A stretch of DNA of 41,251 nt, taken from contig CANRLC010000018.1 in assembly GCA_947631405.1 (NCBI GenBank), forward strand, positions 1 to 41,251, written 5' to 3'. This document shows positions 25,856 to 33,215 of this stretch, one piece after another. The position numbers and the translations under genes are program-made. Each line of letters begins with the position of its first letter. The stretch's first letter is position 1. Below the pieces are notes generated by a model. That model was not told the origin of the DNA and ran no database searches. It was given only the letters and a program-made list of their open reading frames with translations. The DNA is from an uncultured Clostridia bacterium. GTDB taxonomy: Bacteria; Bacillota; Clostridia; Christensenellales; Aristaeellaceae.

Positions 25856-25924
25856 GCGCCCGCATGCGCGGGCTTGTTGCGTTCGCTCTCTTTTCCGCGG
25901 GGCCGGAAAAGGGGGCGCTTTTTT
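25856..25924 (+). terminator. Riboswitch expression platform/terminator
   Basis: GCGCCC (25856-25861) can pair with GGGCGC (25913-25918), which is followed by TTTTTT (25919-25924). Two local hairpins, CCCGC-ATGC-GCGGG and TTTTCC...GGAAAA, lie inside. The position, 45 bases before btuF, fits a regulated intrinsic terminator. Confidence 0.6.
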
Positions 25925-25968
25925 CTCCCTCCGCTGCCGTCTGTCGATGAACGAAGGAGGGAAAAACG

Positions 25969-26871
25969 ATGAAAAAGATTTGGATGACGGCCCTGCTGCT
26001 GGCGCTCCTTGCGCTGCCCGCGCTGGGCGAGGGGCTGACCGTGACGGACATGATGGGCCGCGAGATCGCGCTGGACGCGCCGCTCACGCGCGTGGTCGCG
26101 CTGCAGCCGTCCGACGCGGAGATTCTGGACGCGCTCGGCGCGCTTGACGTGCTGGTGGGGCGCGGAACCTATGTAGATTATCCGGAAAGCGTGCTCTCGC
26201 TTCCTGTGGTCGGCTCCGGCGCGGAGACGAACGTCGAGCAGATTCTCGCGCTCGAGCCGCAGGCGGTGTTCATGACCGCGATGTCGCAGACCGAGGAGCA
26301 GGTCGCGGCGCTGGAGGCCGCGGGCGTCGCGGTGATCGTGACGGACGCCGCGGACATCGCCGGGGTATACGACGCGGTGCGTTTGATCGGCGCGGCGACA
26401 GGGAAGGACGCGCAGGCGGAGACGGTGGTCGCCGATATGCAATCGGCCTTTGACGACATCGCCGCGCAGGCCGCGGGCGGCGGCAAGACGGTCTACTTTG
26501 AGATCAGTCCGCTCGTCTACGGCCTGTGGACGGCGGGCAGCGGCACCTTCATGGACGAGCTGGCGGCGATGTGCGGCCTGACCAACGTCTTTGGAGACCT
26601 CGAGGGCTGGCAAAGCGTCTCCTCCGAGCAGGTGATCGCGGCCGACCCGGACATGATCGTCACCACGACGAACTACCCGGTGGACGGCGTGGAGCCGCTG
26701 GAGGAGATCAAGGGCCGCGAGGGCTGGCAGGAGATGCGCGCCGTGCAGAGCGGGCGCGTCTACCTCGCCGACAACAACATCATGACGCGGCCCAGCCCGC
26801 GGCTGGTGGAGGCCGCGCAGGCGCTCCTGCAGCTCGTGCTGGACGAGACCGCCGGGGACGAGGCGGCCTGA
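25969..26871 (+). CDS. btuF: Cobalamin-type substrate-binding protein BtuF
   Basis: A 300-residue class III periplasmic-type binding protein (BtuF/FhuD fold) for vitamin B12 or another corrinoid, inferred from the riboswitch upstream and the btuC-btuD genes downstream. It has a signal peptide MKKIWMTALLLALLALPALG, then TVTDMMGREIALDAPLTRVV, the typical first strand of this fold. Other family marks are VEQILALEPQAVFM and VSSEQVIAADPDMIVTT. No Cys follows the signal, so the usual lipoprotein anchor of Gram-positive binding proteins is absent. AAGGAGGG precedes ATG 25969. A hairpin plus T-run separates it from btuC. Confidence 0.88.
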   Translation: MKKIWMTALLLALLALPALGEGLTVTDMMGREIALDAPLTRVVALQPSDAEILDALGALDVLVGRGTYVDYPESVLSLPVVGSGAETNVEQILALEPQAVFMTAMSQTEEQVAALEAAGVAVIVTDAADIAGVYDAVRLIGAATGKDAQAETVVADMQSAFDDIAAQAAGGGKTVYFEISPLVYGLWTAGSGTFMDELAAMCGLTNVFGDLEGWQSVSSEQVIAADPDMIVTTTNYPVDGVEPLEEIKGREGWQEMRAVQSGRVYLADNNIMTRPSPRLVEAAQALLQLVLDETAGDEAA

Positions 26872-26880
26872 CCGGCGGCG

Positions 26881-26917
26881 GACGGGGCGGCCCCGCGCCC
26901 CGTCATCCCATTTTTTT
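26881..26917 (+). terminator. Hairpin between btuF and btuC
   Basis: GACGGGGC (26881-26888) pairs with GCCCCGTC (26897-26904), followed after six bases by a run of seven T. It probably acts as a partial terminator that makes btuF more abundant than btuCD. A second T-run at 26932-26939 precedes the btuC ribosome site. Confidence 0.65.
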
Positions 26918-26964
26918 GAAGTTTGCCGGGCTTTTTTTTGACAAGCTGTGAAAGGGGGCTTTCC

Positions 26965-27993
26965 ATGCGCAGAGACGGCTTTGGCGCGGCGCGGCTGGCG
27001 TTCTTTGCGCTGCTCACGCTGGCGGTGATGCTCGTGTGCGTCTGCGTGGGCAGCGTGAGCCTGCCGCTCGCGGAGACGGCGAAAACGATCGTGCGCGCGG
27101 CGCTGGGCAGGGAAACGTCGGGCATGACCGCGTCCATCGTGCTGCGGGTGCGCCTGCCGCGCGTGCTGTGTACGGCGCTGACGGGCGCGTCGCTGTCGCT
27201 GTGCGGCGCGGCGATGCAGGGGCTGCTGCGCAACCCGCTGGCCGACGGCTCGACGCTGGGCGTCTCCTCGGGCGCGTCGCTGGGCGCGGTGACGGCGATC
27301 CTGTTCGGCGTGACGCTGCCGGGCCTGCCCGTCGGCGGCACGATGGCGATGGCGATGCTCTTCGCGTTCCTGTCGCTGTGCCTGCTGCTCGCGCTCGCGC
27401 TCGCGCTCGACCGCACGCTGGCCACGGGCACGATCATCCTGATCGGCGTCGTGTTCTCGATGTTCGTCTCCGCGCTGCTCAGCCTGCTCGTCACCTTCGC
27501 GGGGGAGCGGCTGCGCACCGTCACCTTCTGGACGATGGGGTCGATGGCCTCCGCCAGCTATTCATCAGCGCTGACGCTCTCTGTCGCGCTGCTCGCATGC
27601 GGCGGCGCGCTGTTCTCGCAATCGCGCGCGCTCGACGCCTTTGCGCTGGGCGAGGAGCGCGCCCTGCACCTCGGCGTGAACGTGCGCCGCGTGAAGCTGA
27701 CCGTGATGATCGCCGTCTGCGCGCTGATCGGCGTGTGCGTCTCCATCGGCGGGGGGATCGGCTTCGTGGGGCTGGTGACGCCGCACATGGCGCGCAGGCT
27801 CGTCGGCGCGAGCCACCGCCGCCTGCTGCCCGCGTGCCTGTTCGGCGGCGCGGTCTTCCTTCTGCTCTCCGACCTCGCCGCGCGCACGCTGCTCTCCCCG
27901 CTGGAGCTGCCCGTGGGCGTGGTCACGTCGCTGATCGGCGCGGTCGCGTTCGTCGCGATCCTGCTGCGCGGCAGAGGGGAGGCGGCGGAATGA
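26965..27993 (+). CDS. btuC: Corrinoid ABC transporter permease BtuC
   Basis: A 342-residue FecCD/BtuC-type permease with about ten membrane helices. Family marks are RLPRVLCTALTGASLSLCGA, MQGLLRNPLADGSTLGVSSG, LGVNVRRVKL and the coupling-helix region GGGIGFVGLVTPHMARRLVG. The start is ATG 26965 behind AAAGGGGG. The stop overlaps the btuD start by four bases (ATGA), indicating coupled translation. It forms a dimeric channel with two BtuD subunits. Iron-siderophore permeases are close relatives; the cobalamin riboswitch upstream decides the assignment. Confidence 0.92.
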   Translation: MRRDGFGAARLAFFALLTLAVMLVCVCVGSVSLPLAETAKTIVRAALGRETSGMTASIVLRVRLPRVLCTALTGASLSLCGAAMQGLLRNPLADGSTLGVSSGASLGAVTAILFGVTLPGLPVGGTMAMAMLFAFLSLCLLLALALALDRTLATGTIILIGVVFSMFVSALLSLLVTFAGERLRTVTFWTMGSMASASYSSALTLSVALLACGGALFSQSRALDAFALGEERALHLGVNVRRVKLTVMIAVCALIGVCVSIGGGIGFVGLVTPHMARRLVGASHRRLLPACLFGGAVFLLLSDLAARTLLSPLELPVGVVTSLIGAVAFVAILLRGRGEAAE

Positions 27994-28748
27994 ATCTAAC
28001 GGCGAAGGACATCCGCGTGCGCGCGGGCGGAAAGGAGATCGTCCGCGGGGCGTCGTTTGCGCTCACGGACGGCGATTGGCTGATGATCGTCGGGCCGAAC
28101 GGCGCGGGGAAGACGACGCTCGTGCGCGCGCTGTGCGGCGGCGTCCCCTGCGAGGGCGAGGCGACGATCGACGGCGAGGCGCTTAGCGCGATGCGTCCGG
28201 CCCTGCGCGCGCGGCGCGTGGGCCTGCTCGACCAGCAGACGGGCGTGACGTATGCCTTCTCGGTCGAGGAGGTCGTGCGGCTGGGGCGCTACGCCTATCG
28301 CGGCGGCGCGTTCGGGCGGGGCGACGCGGACGGCGAGCGTCTCGTGGAGGAAGCGCTTCATGCGACGGGGCTTTATGACAAGCGCCGCCAGAGCATGCTG
28401 ACGCTCTCCGGCGGCGAGCGCCAGCGCGCGTTTCTGGCGCAAGCGCTCTGTCAGGATCCCAGCGTGCTCATCCTCGACGAGCCGGGGAACCACCTCGATC
28501 TGGCGTATCAAAGGCAGCTCTACGCGCTGCTGGACGATTGGCGGCGGCGGCCCGGGAAGGCCGTGATCTCCGTGATGCACGATCTGGCGCTGGCGCGGCG
28601 CTACGGCACGCGCGTGCTGCTGATGGAGCGCGGCGCGGGCAGCTTTGGAACGCCGCGCGAGGTGCTGACGCGCGAGGCGCTTTCGCGCGCGTTTGGGATG
28701 GACGTCTGCGCGTGGATGCGGGATGTGTATGGAGCATGGGAAGCGTAA
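27990..28748 (+). CDS. btuD: Corrinoid ABC transporter ATPase BtuD
   Basis: A 252-residue ATPase of the FepC/BtuD class. It shows Walker A GPNGAGKTT, a Q-loop region GLLDQQTGVTYAFSVEEVV, signature LSGGERQRAFLAQAL, Walker B VLILDEPGNHLD with Gly-Asn in place of the more usual Thr-Asn, D-loop HLDLAYQ and H-loop VMHDLALA. It drives B12 uptake through BtuC. It starts at ATG 27990, overlapping btuC. Its stop codon TAA (28746-28748) forms the first base of a 43-bp miniature of the structured repeat, which also ends the convergent beta-glucosidase gene. Confidence 0.93.
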   Translation: MNLTAKDIRVRAGGKEIVRGASFALTDGDWLMIVGPNGAGKTTLVRALCGGVPCEGEATIDGEALSAMRPALRARRVGLLDQQTGVTYAFSVEEVVRLGRYAYRGGAFGRGDADGERLVEEALHATGLYDKRRQSMLTLSGGERQRAFLAQALCQDPSVLILDEPGNHLDLAYQRQLYALLDDWRRRPGKAVISVMHDLALARRYGTRVLLMERGAGSFGTPREVLTREALSRAFGMDVCAWMRDVYGAWEA

Positions 28749-28790
28749 TGCTTTTCAGGATGGGGTCTGGGGACATTGTCCCCAGACCCC
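28748..28790. repeat. Miniature stop-codon-docked repeat / bidirectional terminator
   Basis: From the last A of the btuD stop codon the sequence is ATGCTTTTCAGGATGGG, matching the right end of the large repeat (ATACTTTTC then CAGGATGGGG). A 13-bp stem GGGGTCTGGGGAC/GTCCCCAGACCCC (28762-28774 and 28778-28790) follows. The stem's last base is the last base of the beta-glucosidase stop codon TAG on the other strand. It fills the entire gap between two convergent genes and should end transcription both ways. Confidence 0.75.
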
Positions 28791-30151
28791 TACAGGTTTT
28801 CCCCGTTGCTCTCGATCACGGAGCGATACCATTCGGCGCTATCCTTCACGGTGCGCTTCTGGGTCGCGTAATCGACGTAGATCAGGCCAAAGCGCTCGTT
28901 GTAGCCCTGACCCCACTCGAAGTTGTCCATCAGCGACCAGACGAAGTAGCCCGCCGCGTCCACGCCGTCCTCGGCGGCGCGCTTGTAGGCGCGCAGGTAG
29001 CGGCGCATGTAGTCCACGCGGTTTGGGTCGTGTACCTTGCCGTCCAGCGAGACGGCGTCGTGGCAGGACATGCCGTTTTCCGTGATGAAGAACGGCGTCT
29101 TGTAGCGCTCGTACAGGAAGCGCGGTCCCCAGTAGAGCGCGTCCGGCGCGATCGTCCACTGGATCGCCGTCTTCGGCGCGCCGGGCGGGGGCGGCACCTG
29201 CTCCCAGCCGCGCGCGTTGTCCGCCGCGCGAACGACGTGCCCGCTGTAGATGTTCTGCGCGTAGAACTCCAGCGGCTGATGGATGACTGCAAGGTCGCCC
29301 TCCCAGCCGCGCGGCAGGTATTGCCCGTAGAGCGACAGGCCCTGCTCGGGATAGTGCCCCAGCATCGCGGGATCGCTCCACCACGACACGTTTCGCGCCC
29401 AAAGCTGCGGATCGTCGGGCACTTCAAAGTAGCAGCGGCGCGCCGCCTCGACGTCCGCAGGGCTTTCGCTCGCGGGGATGCAGGCGTCTGCGCAGGGCGC
29501 GTAGCCCACGCGCGCGCCGTGTACCGTCTCGTGCAGCATGCGCGCAGAGAGGCCGTGGGCGAGCAGCACGTTGTGCGCCATCGGCACGACGGTGCTCGGC
29601 GGCAGGCGAACGCCCGGGGCCTGCACGCCAAAGGCGTAGCCCATGCCGATAAAGCACTGCGGCTCGTTGAAGGTGATGAAGTCCTTCACCCGATCGCCGT
29701 AGCGCTTGGCGATCAGTTCTGCGTAGTCGAGGAACCACTTGGGGCTGTCCGGGTTTTCCCAGCCGCCGCGCGCTTGCAGGGCGCAGGGATAATCCCAGTG
29801 GAACAGCGTCGCAAACGGGCGAATGCCGTGGGCGAGCAGCTCGTCGATCAGCCGGTCGTAGAAGTCGAGGCCCTTTTCGTTCGCCGCGCCCGTGCCCTCG
29901 GGCAGAAGACGGGGCCACGCGATGGAGAAGCGATAGTTGCGGATGCCCATCCCCGCCATCAGCGCGACGTCCTCGCGGTAGCGGTGATAGTGGTCGCAGG
30001 CGACGTCGCCCGTGTGATCCATGAAGACCTTGCCCGGCGTGTGCGCAAAGCGATCCCAGACGGATTCGCCGCGCCCATCCTCCTGCGCCGCGCCCTCGAT
30101 CTGGTAGGACGAGGTCGCCGCGCCCCAGATGAAGTCCTTGCGGAAGCTCAT
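28790..30151 (-). CDS. Family 1 beta-glucosidase (GH1)
   Basis: A 453-residue cytoplasmic glycoside hydrolase without a signal peptide, hydrolysing beta-glucosides such as cellobiose to glucose. GH1 marks are FIWGAATSSYQIEGA at the N terminus, RFSIAWPRLLPEG, the acid/base Glu163 in TFNEPQ, the nucleophile Glu358 in ITENG, and SLMDNFEWGQGYNERFGL. No 6-phosphate-specific signature was evident, and import here is by an ABC system, so unphosphorylated sugar is the likely substrate. ATG 30151 has GGGAGG upstream; longer in-frame extensions cross the promoter TTGCCA-N17-TATACT. It is part of the beta-glucoside region to its right. Confidence 0.93.
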   Translation of the reverse strand: MSFRKDFIWGAATSSYQIEGAAQEDGRGESVWDRFAHTPGKVFMDHTGDVACDHYHRYREDVALMAGMGIRNYRFSIAWPRLLPEGTGAANEKGLDFYDRLIDELLAHGIRPFATLFHWDYPCALQARGGWENPDSPKWFLDYAELIAKRYGDRVKDFITFNEPQCFIGMGYAFGVQAPGVRLPPSTVVPMAHNVLLAHGLSARMLHETVHGARVGYAPCADACIPASESPADVEAARRCYFEVPDDPQLWARNVSWWSDPAMLGHYPEQGLSLYGQYLPRGWEGDLAVIHQPLEFYAQNIYSGHVVRAADNARGWEQVPPPPGAPKTAIQWTIAPDALYWGPRFLYERYKTPFFITENGMSCHDAVSLDGKVHDPNRVDYMRRYLRAYKRAAEDGVDAAGYFVWSLMDNFEWGQGYNERFGLIYVDYATQKRTVKDSAEWYRSVIESNGENL

Positions 30152-30213
30152 AGGGTATTCCTCCCAAGTGTGAAGTCGTGCGTGCCCGGCGCAGACCGCC
30201 GGAAGTCGCAAAC

Positions 30214-30242
30214 AGTATACACCGCGCGCGGCGCGTTGGCAA
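30214..30242 (-). promoter_or_regulatory. Beta-glucosidase promoter
   Basis: On the minus strand TTGCCA (30237-30242), 17 bases, TATACT (30214-30219). I found no good LacI-type operator beside it. Confidence 0.65.
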
Positions 30243-30251
30243 GCGGGGGAA

Positions 30252-30629
30252 AGCAAACTTTTTCTTTTGCCACAAGGGGATGCGGGGCTTTGCCCCGCCG
30301 CCCCACCAAAGGGCTTTCCGGTCGCCCCTTGGAAACCTTCGGCCCCCAAACTTAGAGGGTTGTAAAAGCTTTTGAAGATTACGAAAGATAGCGTGATGAC
30401 TTTTTTGACAGATTAAAGGGGCCGCCTTTCGGCGGCCCCTCAGCTTGTCGAAAACCCCTGTCCTACATCAAAAGCCATTTTGATTTAATTAAAAAACCAA
30501 GCAATCACTGAAGAATAGGATTGTCTTTTCTCCCCCTCCGGGGGGAGAAAAGGCTTCTTTGACAGACTGAGGGGCTGCCTTTCGGCGGCCCCTTTTTGGA
30601 AACCCTTTGCGTTGCGCGCGGGGGAAGGA
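30252..30629. repeat. Gene-free stretch with repeated GC hairpins
   Basis: This gap between the permease operon and the beta-glucosidase gene holds several stems. GCGGGGC-TTT-GCCCCGC is at 30282-30298. AGGGGCCGCC-TTTC-GGCGGCCCCT is at 30417-30440. CTTTTCTCCCC/GGGGAGAAAAG is at 30525-30552. AGGGGCTGCC-TTTC-GGCGGCCCCT is at 30570-30593, followed by TTTTT on the plus strand. The second and fourth are near-identical and share the upstream TTTGACAGA, so they are two copies of one small repeat. They probably end the permease transcript on the minus strand. Confidence 0.65.
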
Positions 30630-32111
30630 TTACTCCTTCACGCCGCCGACGGCCACGCCCGCGATGATGTACTTGCTGAAGCAGAAGTAGATCACCAGCA
30701 GCGGCAGGGCGGTCATGGTCAGGCCCAGATAGATGGAGCCGTACTCGGTGCGGTAGATGTCGCCGCGCAGCTCCTGCACCATCATAGGCAGGGTCTTCTT
30801 CGAGGAATCCGTCAACAGCATCAACGGCGTGAGGTAGTTGTTCCACGAACCGATCATCGCCATGATGCCCATGGTCGCCATCGCGGGCACCATGATCGGC
30901 ATGATGATCGTGTTATAGGTGCGGAACTCGCCCGCGCCGTCGATGCGCGCCGCCTCGACCAGCGAGATCTGGAAATTGGCCTCCAGATATTGCTTGAAGA
31001 AGAATACGGTGCTCGCCGCCGCGATGGACGGGATGATGAGCGGCAGGAAGCTGTTGACCCAGTGCAGCTGATACATGAACATGTAGAAGCCCGTGCCGGT
31101 GACCTGTCCCGGAATCATGATGATCGCGAGGATGATGCTGTACAGCAGCTTGCTGCCCTTGAACTTATACACCGTCAGGCCGTAAGCGGTCAGCGCGGAG
31201 AAGTACACGCTCATCAGCGTGGAGCCGAAGGCGATGATCGCGCTGTTGCGGAAGCCCAGCCAGACGTTGAAGTCCTTCGACTCCAGCACGCGCCAGTTGT
31301 AGGAAAGGAAGCGGCTGGGAAGGAGGCTGACGGACTGCTGAATCTGGTTGCTGTTGCGCGTAGAGTTCACGATCATAATCCAGAACGGCAGCAGAGACAG
31401 GATGCTCAGCAGCGTGCAGAGGATGTAGACCATGGTGCGCTTCGTGTTCTGCACGTTGGTGATATTGAGGAACAACGCGAGGAACGGCATGACCAGAAGC
31501 GGCAGCATTATGGGCAGGTTAAACTCGGCGTTGCCATAGGGCAGCGCGATCGGGAACGCGCGCAGGCGCAGCACTGTGAAAACGATGAGCAGGCCCGCGA
31601 TCAGGTTCGCGATGCTCGAGAGGGTGAAGTATTTGCTCGCAGGGCGCTCCCCACCCGCAAGGAATAGCAGCAGCGACACCACCAGCAGCACAGCGGCGAT
31701 CTTGATGTTCAGATAGTAGCTGTCAAAGTTCGCCTGATAGGTCTTGTACTGGTTGATGACCGTCTGGTCGAGCTCAAGCTCCGCGGGCAGCTTGCTCGGC
31801 AGCAGCGAGTAGGAGAGGCCCTCGTTGCCGGAAGCGTTGGCGGCGGCTTCCTGCTCGGCGATCAGTTCGTCGAGCTTTTGCTGCTCCTTGTCGATCTTTT
31901 CCTGATCCTTGGCAAGGGCGTCGGCGTCGCGCCCGGCTTCCTTGTGGCGGTCCAGATTGGCCTGCGCGCGCTCGACGCGCTCCTGCTGCTTCTCGATGTC
32001 GGCCGACATCGAGGCGGCGGAGTTGTCGTCAAAGTGCGCGATCGGCAGGAACATGAAGACGAGGGAGAGAAGGGTCAATACCGCGAAAGCGATGCGGACG
32101 TTCTTCTTCAT
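30630..32111 (-). CDS. Sugar ABC permease (MalG-type) with large N-terminal extension
   Basis: A protein of 493 residues, whereas MalG-type permeases have about 280. The core (about 224-493) has six helices and the EAA loop EAARIDGAGEFRTYNTIIMP (386-405), which contacts the ATPase. The first 222 residues are extra: a helix at 6-24, a charged coiled coil at about 37-92 (EKQQERVERAQANLDRHKE and following), then helices at about 135-153, 162-182 and 198-217. The coiled coil would lie outside the membrane. The start overlaps the upstream permease stop by four bases. No ATPase gene is present, so a shared MsiK-type ATPase encoded elsewhere is assumed. The stop is followed by GC hairpins. Confidence 0.9.
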   Translation of the reverse strand: MKKNVRIAFAVLTLLSLVFMFLPIAHFDDNSAASMSADIEKQQERVERAQANLDRHKEAGRDADALAKDQEKIDKEQQKLDELIAEQEAAANASGNEGLSYSLLPSKLPAELELDQTVINQYKTYQANFDSYYLNIKIAAVLLVVSLLLFLAGGERPASKYFTLSSIANLIAGLLIVFTVLRLRAFPIALPYGNAEFNLPIMLPLLVMPFLALFLNITNVQNTKRTMVYILCTLLSILSLLPFWIMIVNSTRNSNQIQQSVSLLPSRFLSYNWRVLESKDFNVWLGFRNSAIIAFGSTLMSVYFSALTAYGLTVYKFKGSKLLYSIILAIIMIPGQVTGTGFYMFMYQLHWVNSFLPLIIPSIAAASTVFFFKQYLEANFQISLVEAARIDGAGEFRTYNTIIMPIMVPAMATMGIMAMIGSWNNYLTPLMLLTDSSKKTLPMMVQELRGDIYRTEYGSIYLGLTMTALPLLVIYFCFSKYIIAGVAVGGVKE

Positions 32112-33076
32112 TTCTTCTTCGCCCCCTTATCGCGATCCTTCATCGCCTGAGACAGCAGGAAGGAGCAGACTACGATGATGCCAAACAGGATGATGGACGC
32201 CGCGCTTGCGTAGTTGAAGTTATGCGAGCCGGTAAAGCCTTGGCTGTAAATGAACCGGGCGACGGTGTCCGTGGTGTTGTTCGGGTTGCCCTGCGTCATC
32301 AGCTGCGGGATGTCGAACATGGTCAGGCCGCCGACCAGCGAGGTGACCAGGTTGTAGAGCAGGATGGGCTTGATGAGCGGCAGCGTGATCTTCCAGAAGA
32401 TCTGGCGGCTGCTGCACCCGTCCACGAGGCCCGCCTCGAACAGCGCCGGGTTGATGCCCATGATGCCCGCGATCATGATGATCATCGTATTGCCGTACCA
32501 CATCCACCACTGGATGAAGCTGATGATGCCGCGGGACGCCGCCGTCGAACGGAAAAATTCAAACGGAAGATTCAGAAGGCCAAACTGTTGCAGCAGCGTG
32601 TTCACCGGAGCGATCGGATAGGAGAACAGCGAGAAGAACAGGATAGCGATCGTTGTTGCCGTGATGATGTTCGGCATGAAGATCAGCATCTTGAACGCGC
32701 CTTGTCCGCGCAGACGCATCTGCCCGCTGGTGAACCAGCTGGCCAGAATGAGCGCCATCGAGATCTGCGGCACAAAGTTGAACAGCCAGATCACGATGGT
32801 GTTGCCAAACGCGCGCCAATAGCTGACGAACAGATTGGAGCTGGGATCGAAGAACAGCTTGAAGTTGTCCCAGCCGATCAGATTGTTGTCAAGAATTTTC
32901 TCCCAACCGATGGCGTCCGTAAACGCCGTGCGGAAGGTGAAGAAGATCGGATAAAGCTGGAAAACCAGAAAAACGATAAAGAACGGCGCTACGAACAGAT
33001 AGCCGTAATGATCGTAGCTGACGCCCTTGCGCTTCTTTTTGGGACTCGCTTGCGCGGTCGCGGGAGCCTTTTGCAT
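32108..33076 (-). CDS. Sugar ABC permease (MalF/UgpA-type)
   Basis: A 322-residue permease with six helices. The short basic N terminus (KKKRKGVSYDHYGYLFVAPF) leads into the first helix. The EAA loop is EAGLVDGCSSRQIFWKITLP (about 220-239). It pairs with the extended MalG-type protein encoded next and works with the upstream binding protein. GTGGAGG precedes ATG 33076. A strong hairpin at 33161-33202 separates it from the binding-protein gene, so it is made in lower amount. Confidence 0.93.
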   Translation of the reverse strand: MQKAPATAQASPKKKRKGVSYDHYGYLFVAPFFIVFLVFQLYPIFFTFRTAFTDAIGWEKILDNNLIGWDNFKLFFDPSSNLFVSYWRAFGNTIVIWLFNFVPQISMALILASWFTSGQMRLRGQGAFKMLIFMPNIITATTIAILFFSLFSYPIAPVNTLLQQFGLLNLPFEFFRSTAASRGIISFIQWWMWYGNTMIIMIAGIMGINPALFEAGLVDGCSSRQIFWKITLPLIKPILLYNLVTSLVGGLTMFDIPQLMTQGNPNNTTDTVARFIYSQGFTGSHNFNYASAASIILFGIIVVCSFLLSQAMKDRDKGAKKK

Positions 33077-33160
33077 ACCTCCACCCCTTTTACAGGTTAC
33101 TTTTCACCCCATCAGGGGCGTTTGCCCGGCGGCGTGTCCTCCGGCAGGTGGATAAGGAAG

Positions 33161-33202
33161 GGGGCTGCCCCCGCCCCGGCTTGCGGCGCTGGGGGCAGCC
33201 CC
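33161..33202 (-). terminator. Attenuating hairpin between binding-protein and permease genes
   Basis: GGGGCTGCCCCC (33161-33172) and GGGGGCAGCCCC (33191-33202) are perfect 12-base complements around an 18-base loop, 13 bases past the binding-protein stop. No T-run follows, so mRNA 3'-end protection or partial termination is likely. Confidence 0.65.
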
Positions 33203-33215
33203 GAAGAGACGTTGA

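Noticed and set aside
30417-30593. CRISPR array
   Set aside because: Only two repeats of a palindromic stem, with unequal context and no spacer pattern; nothing elsewhere resembles an array.
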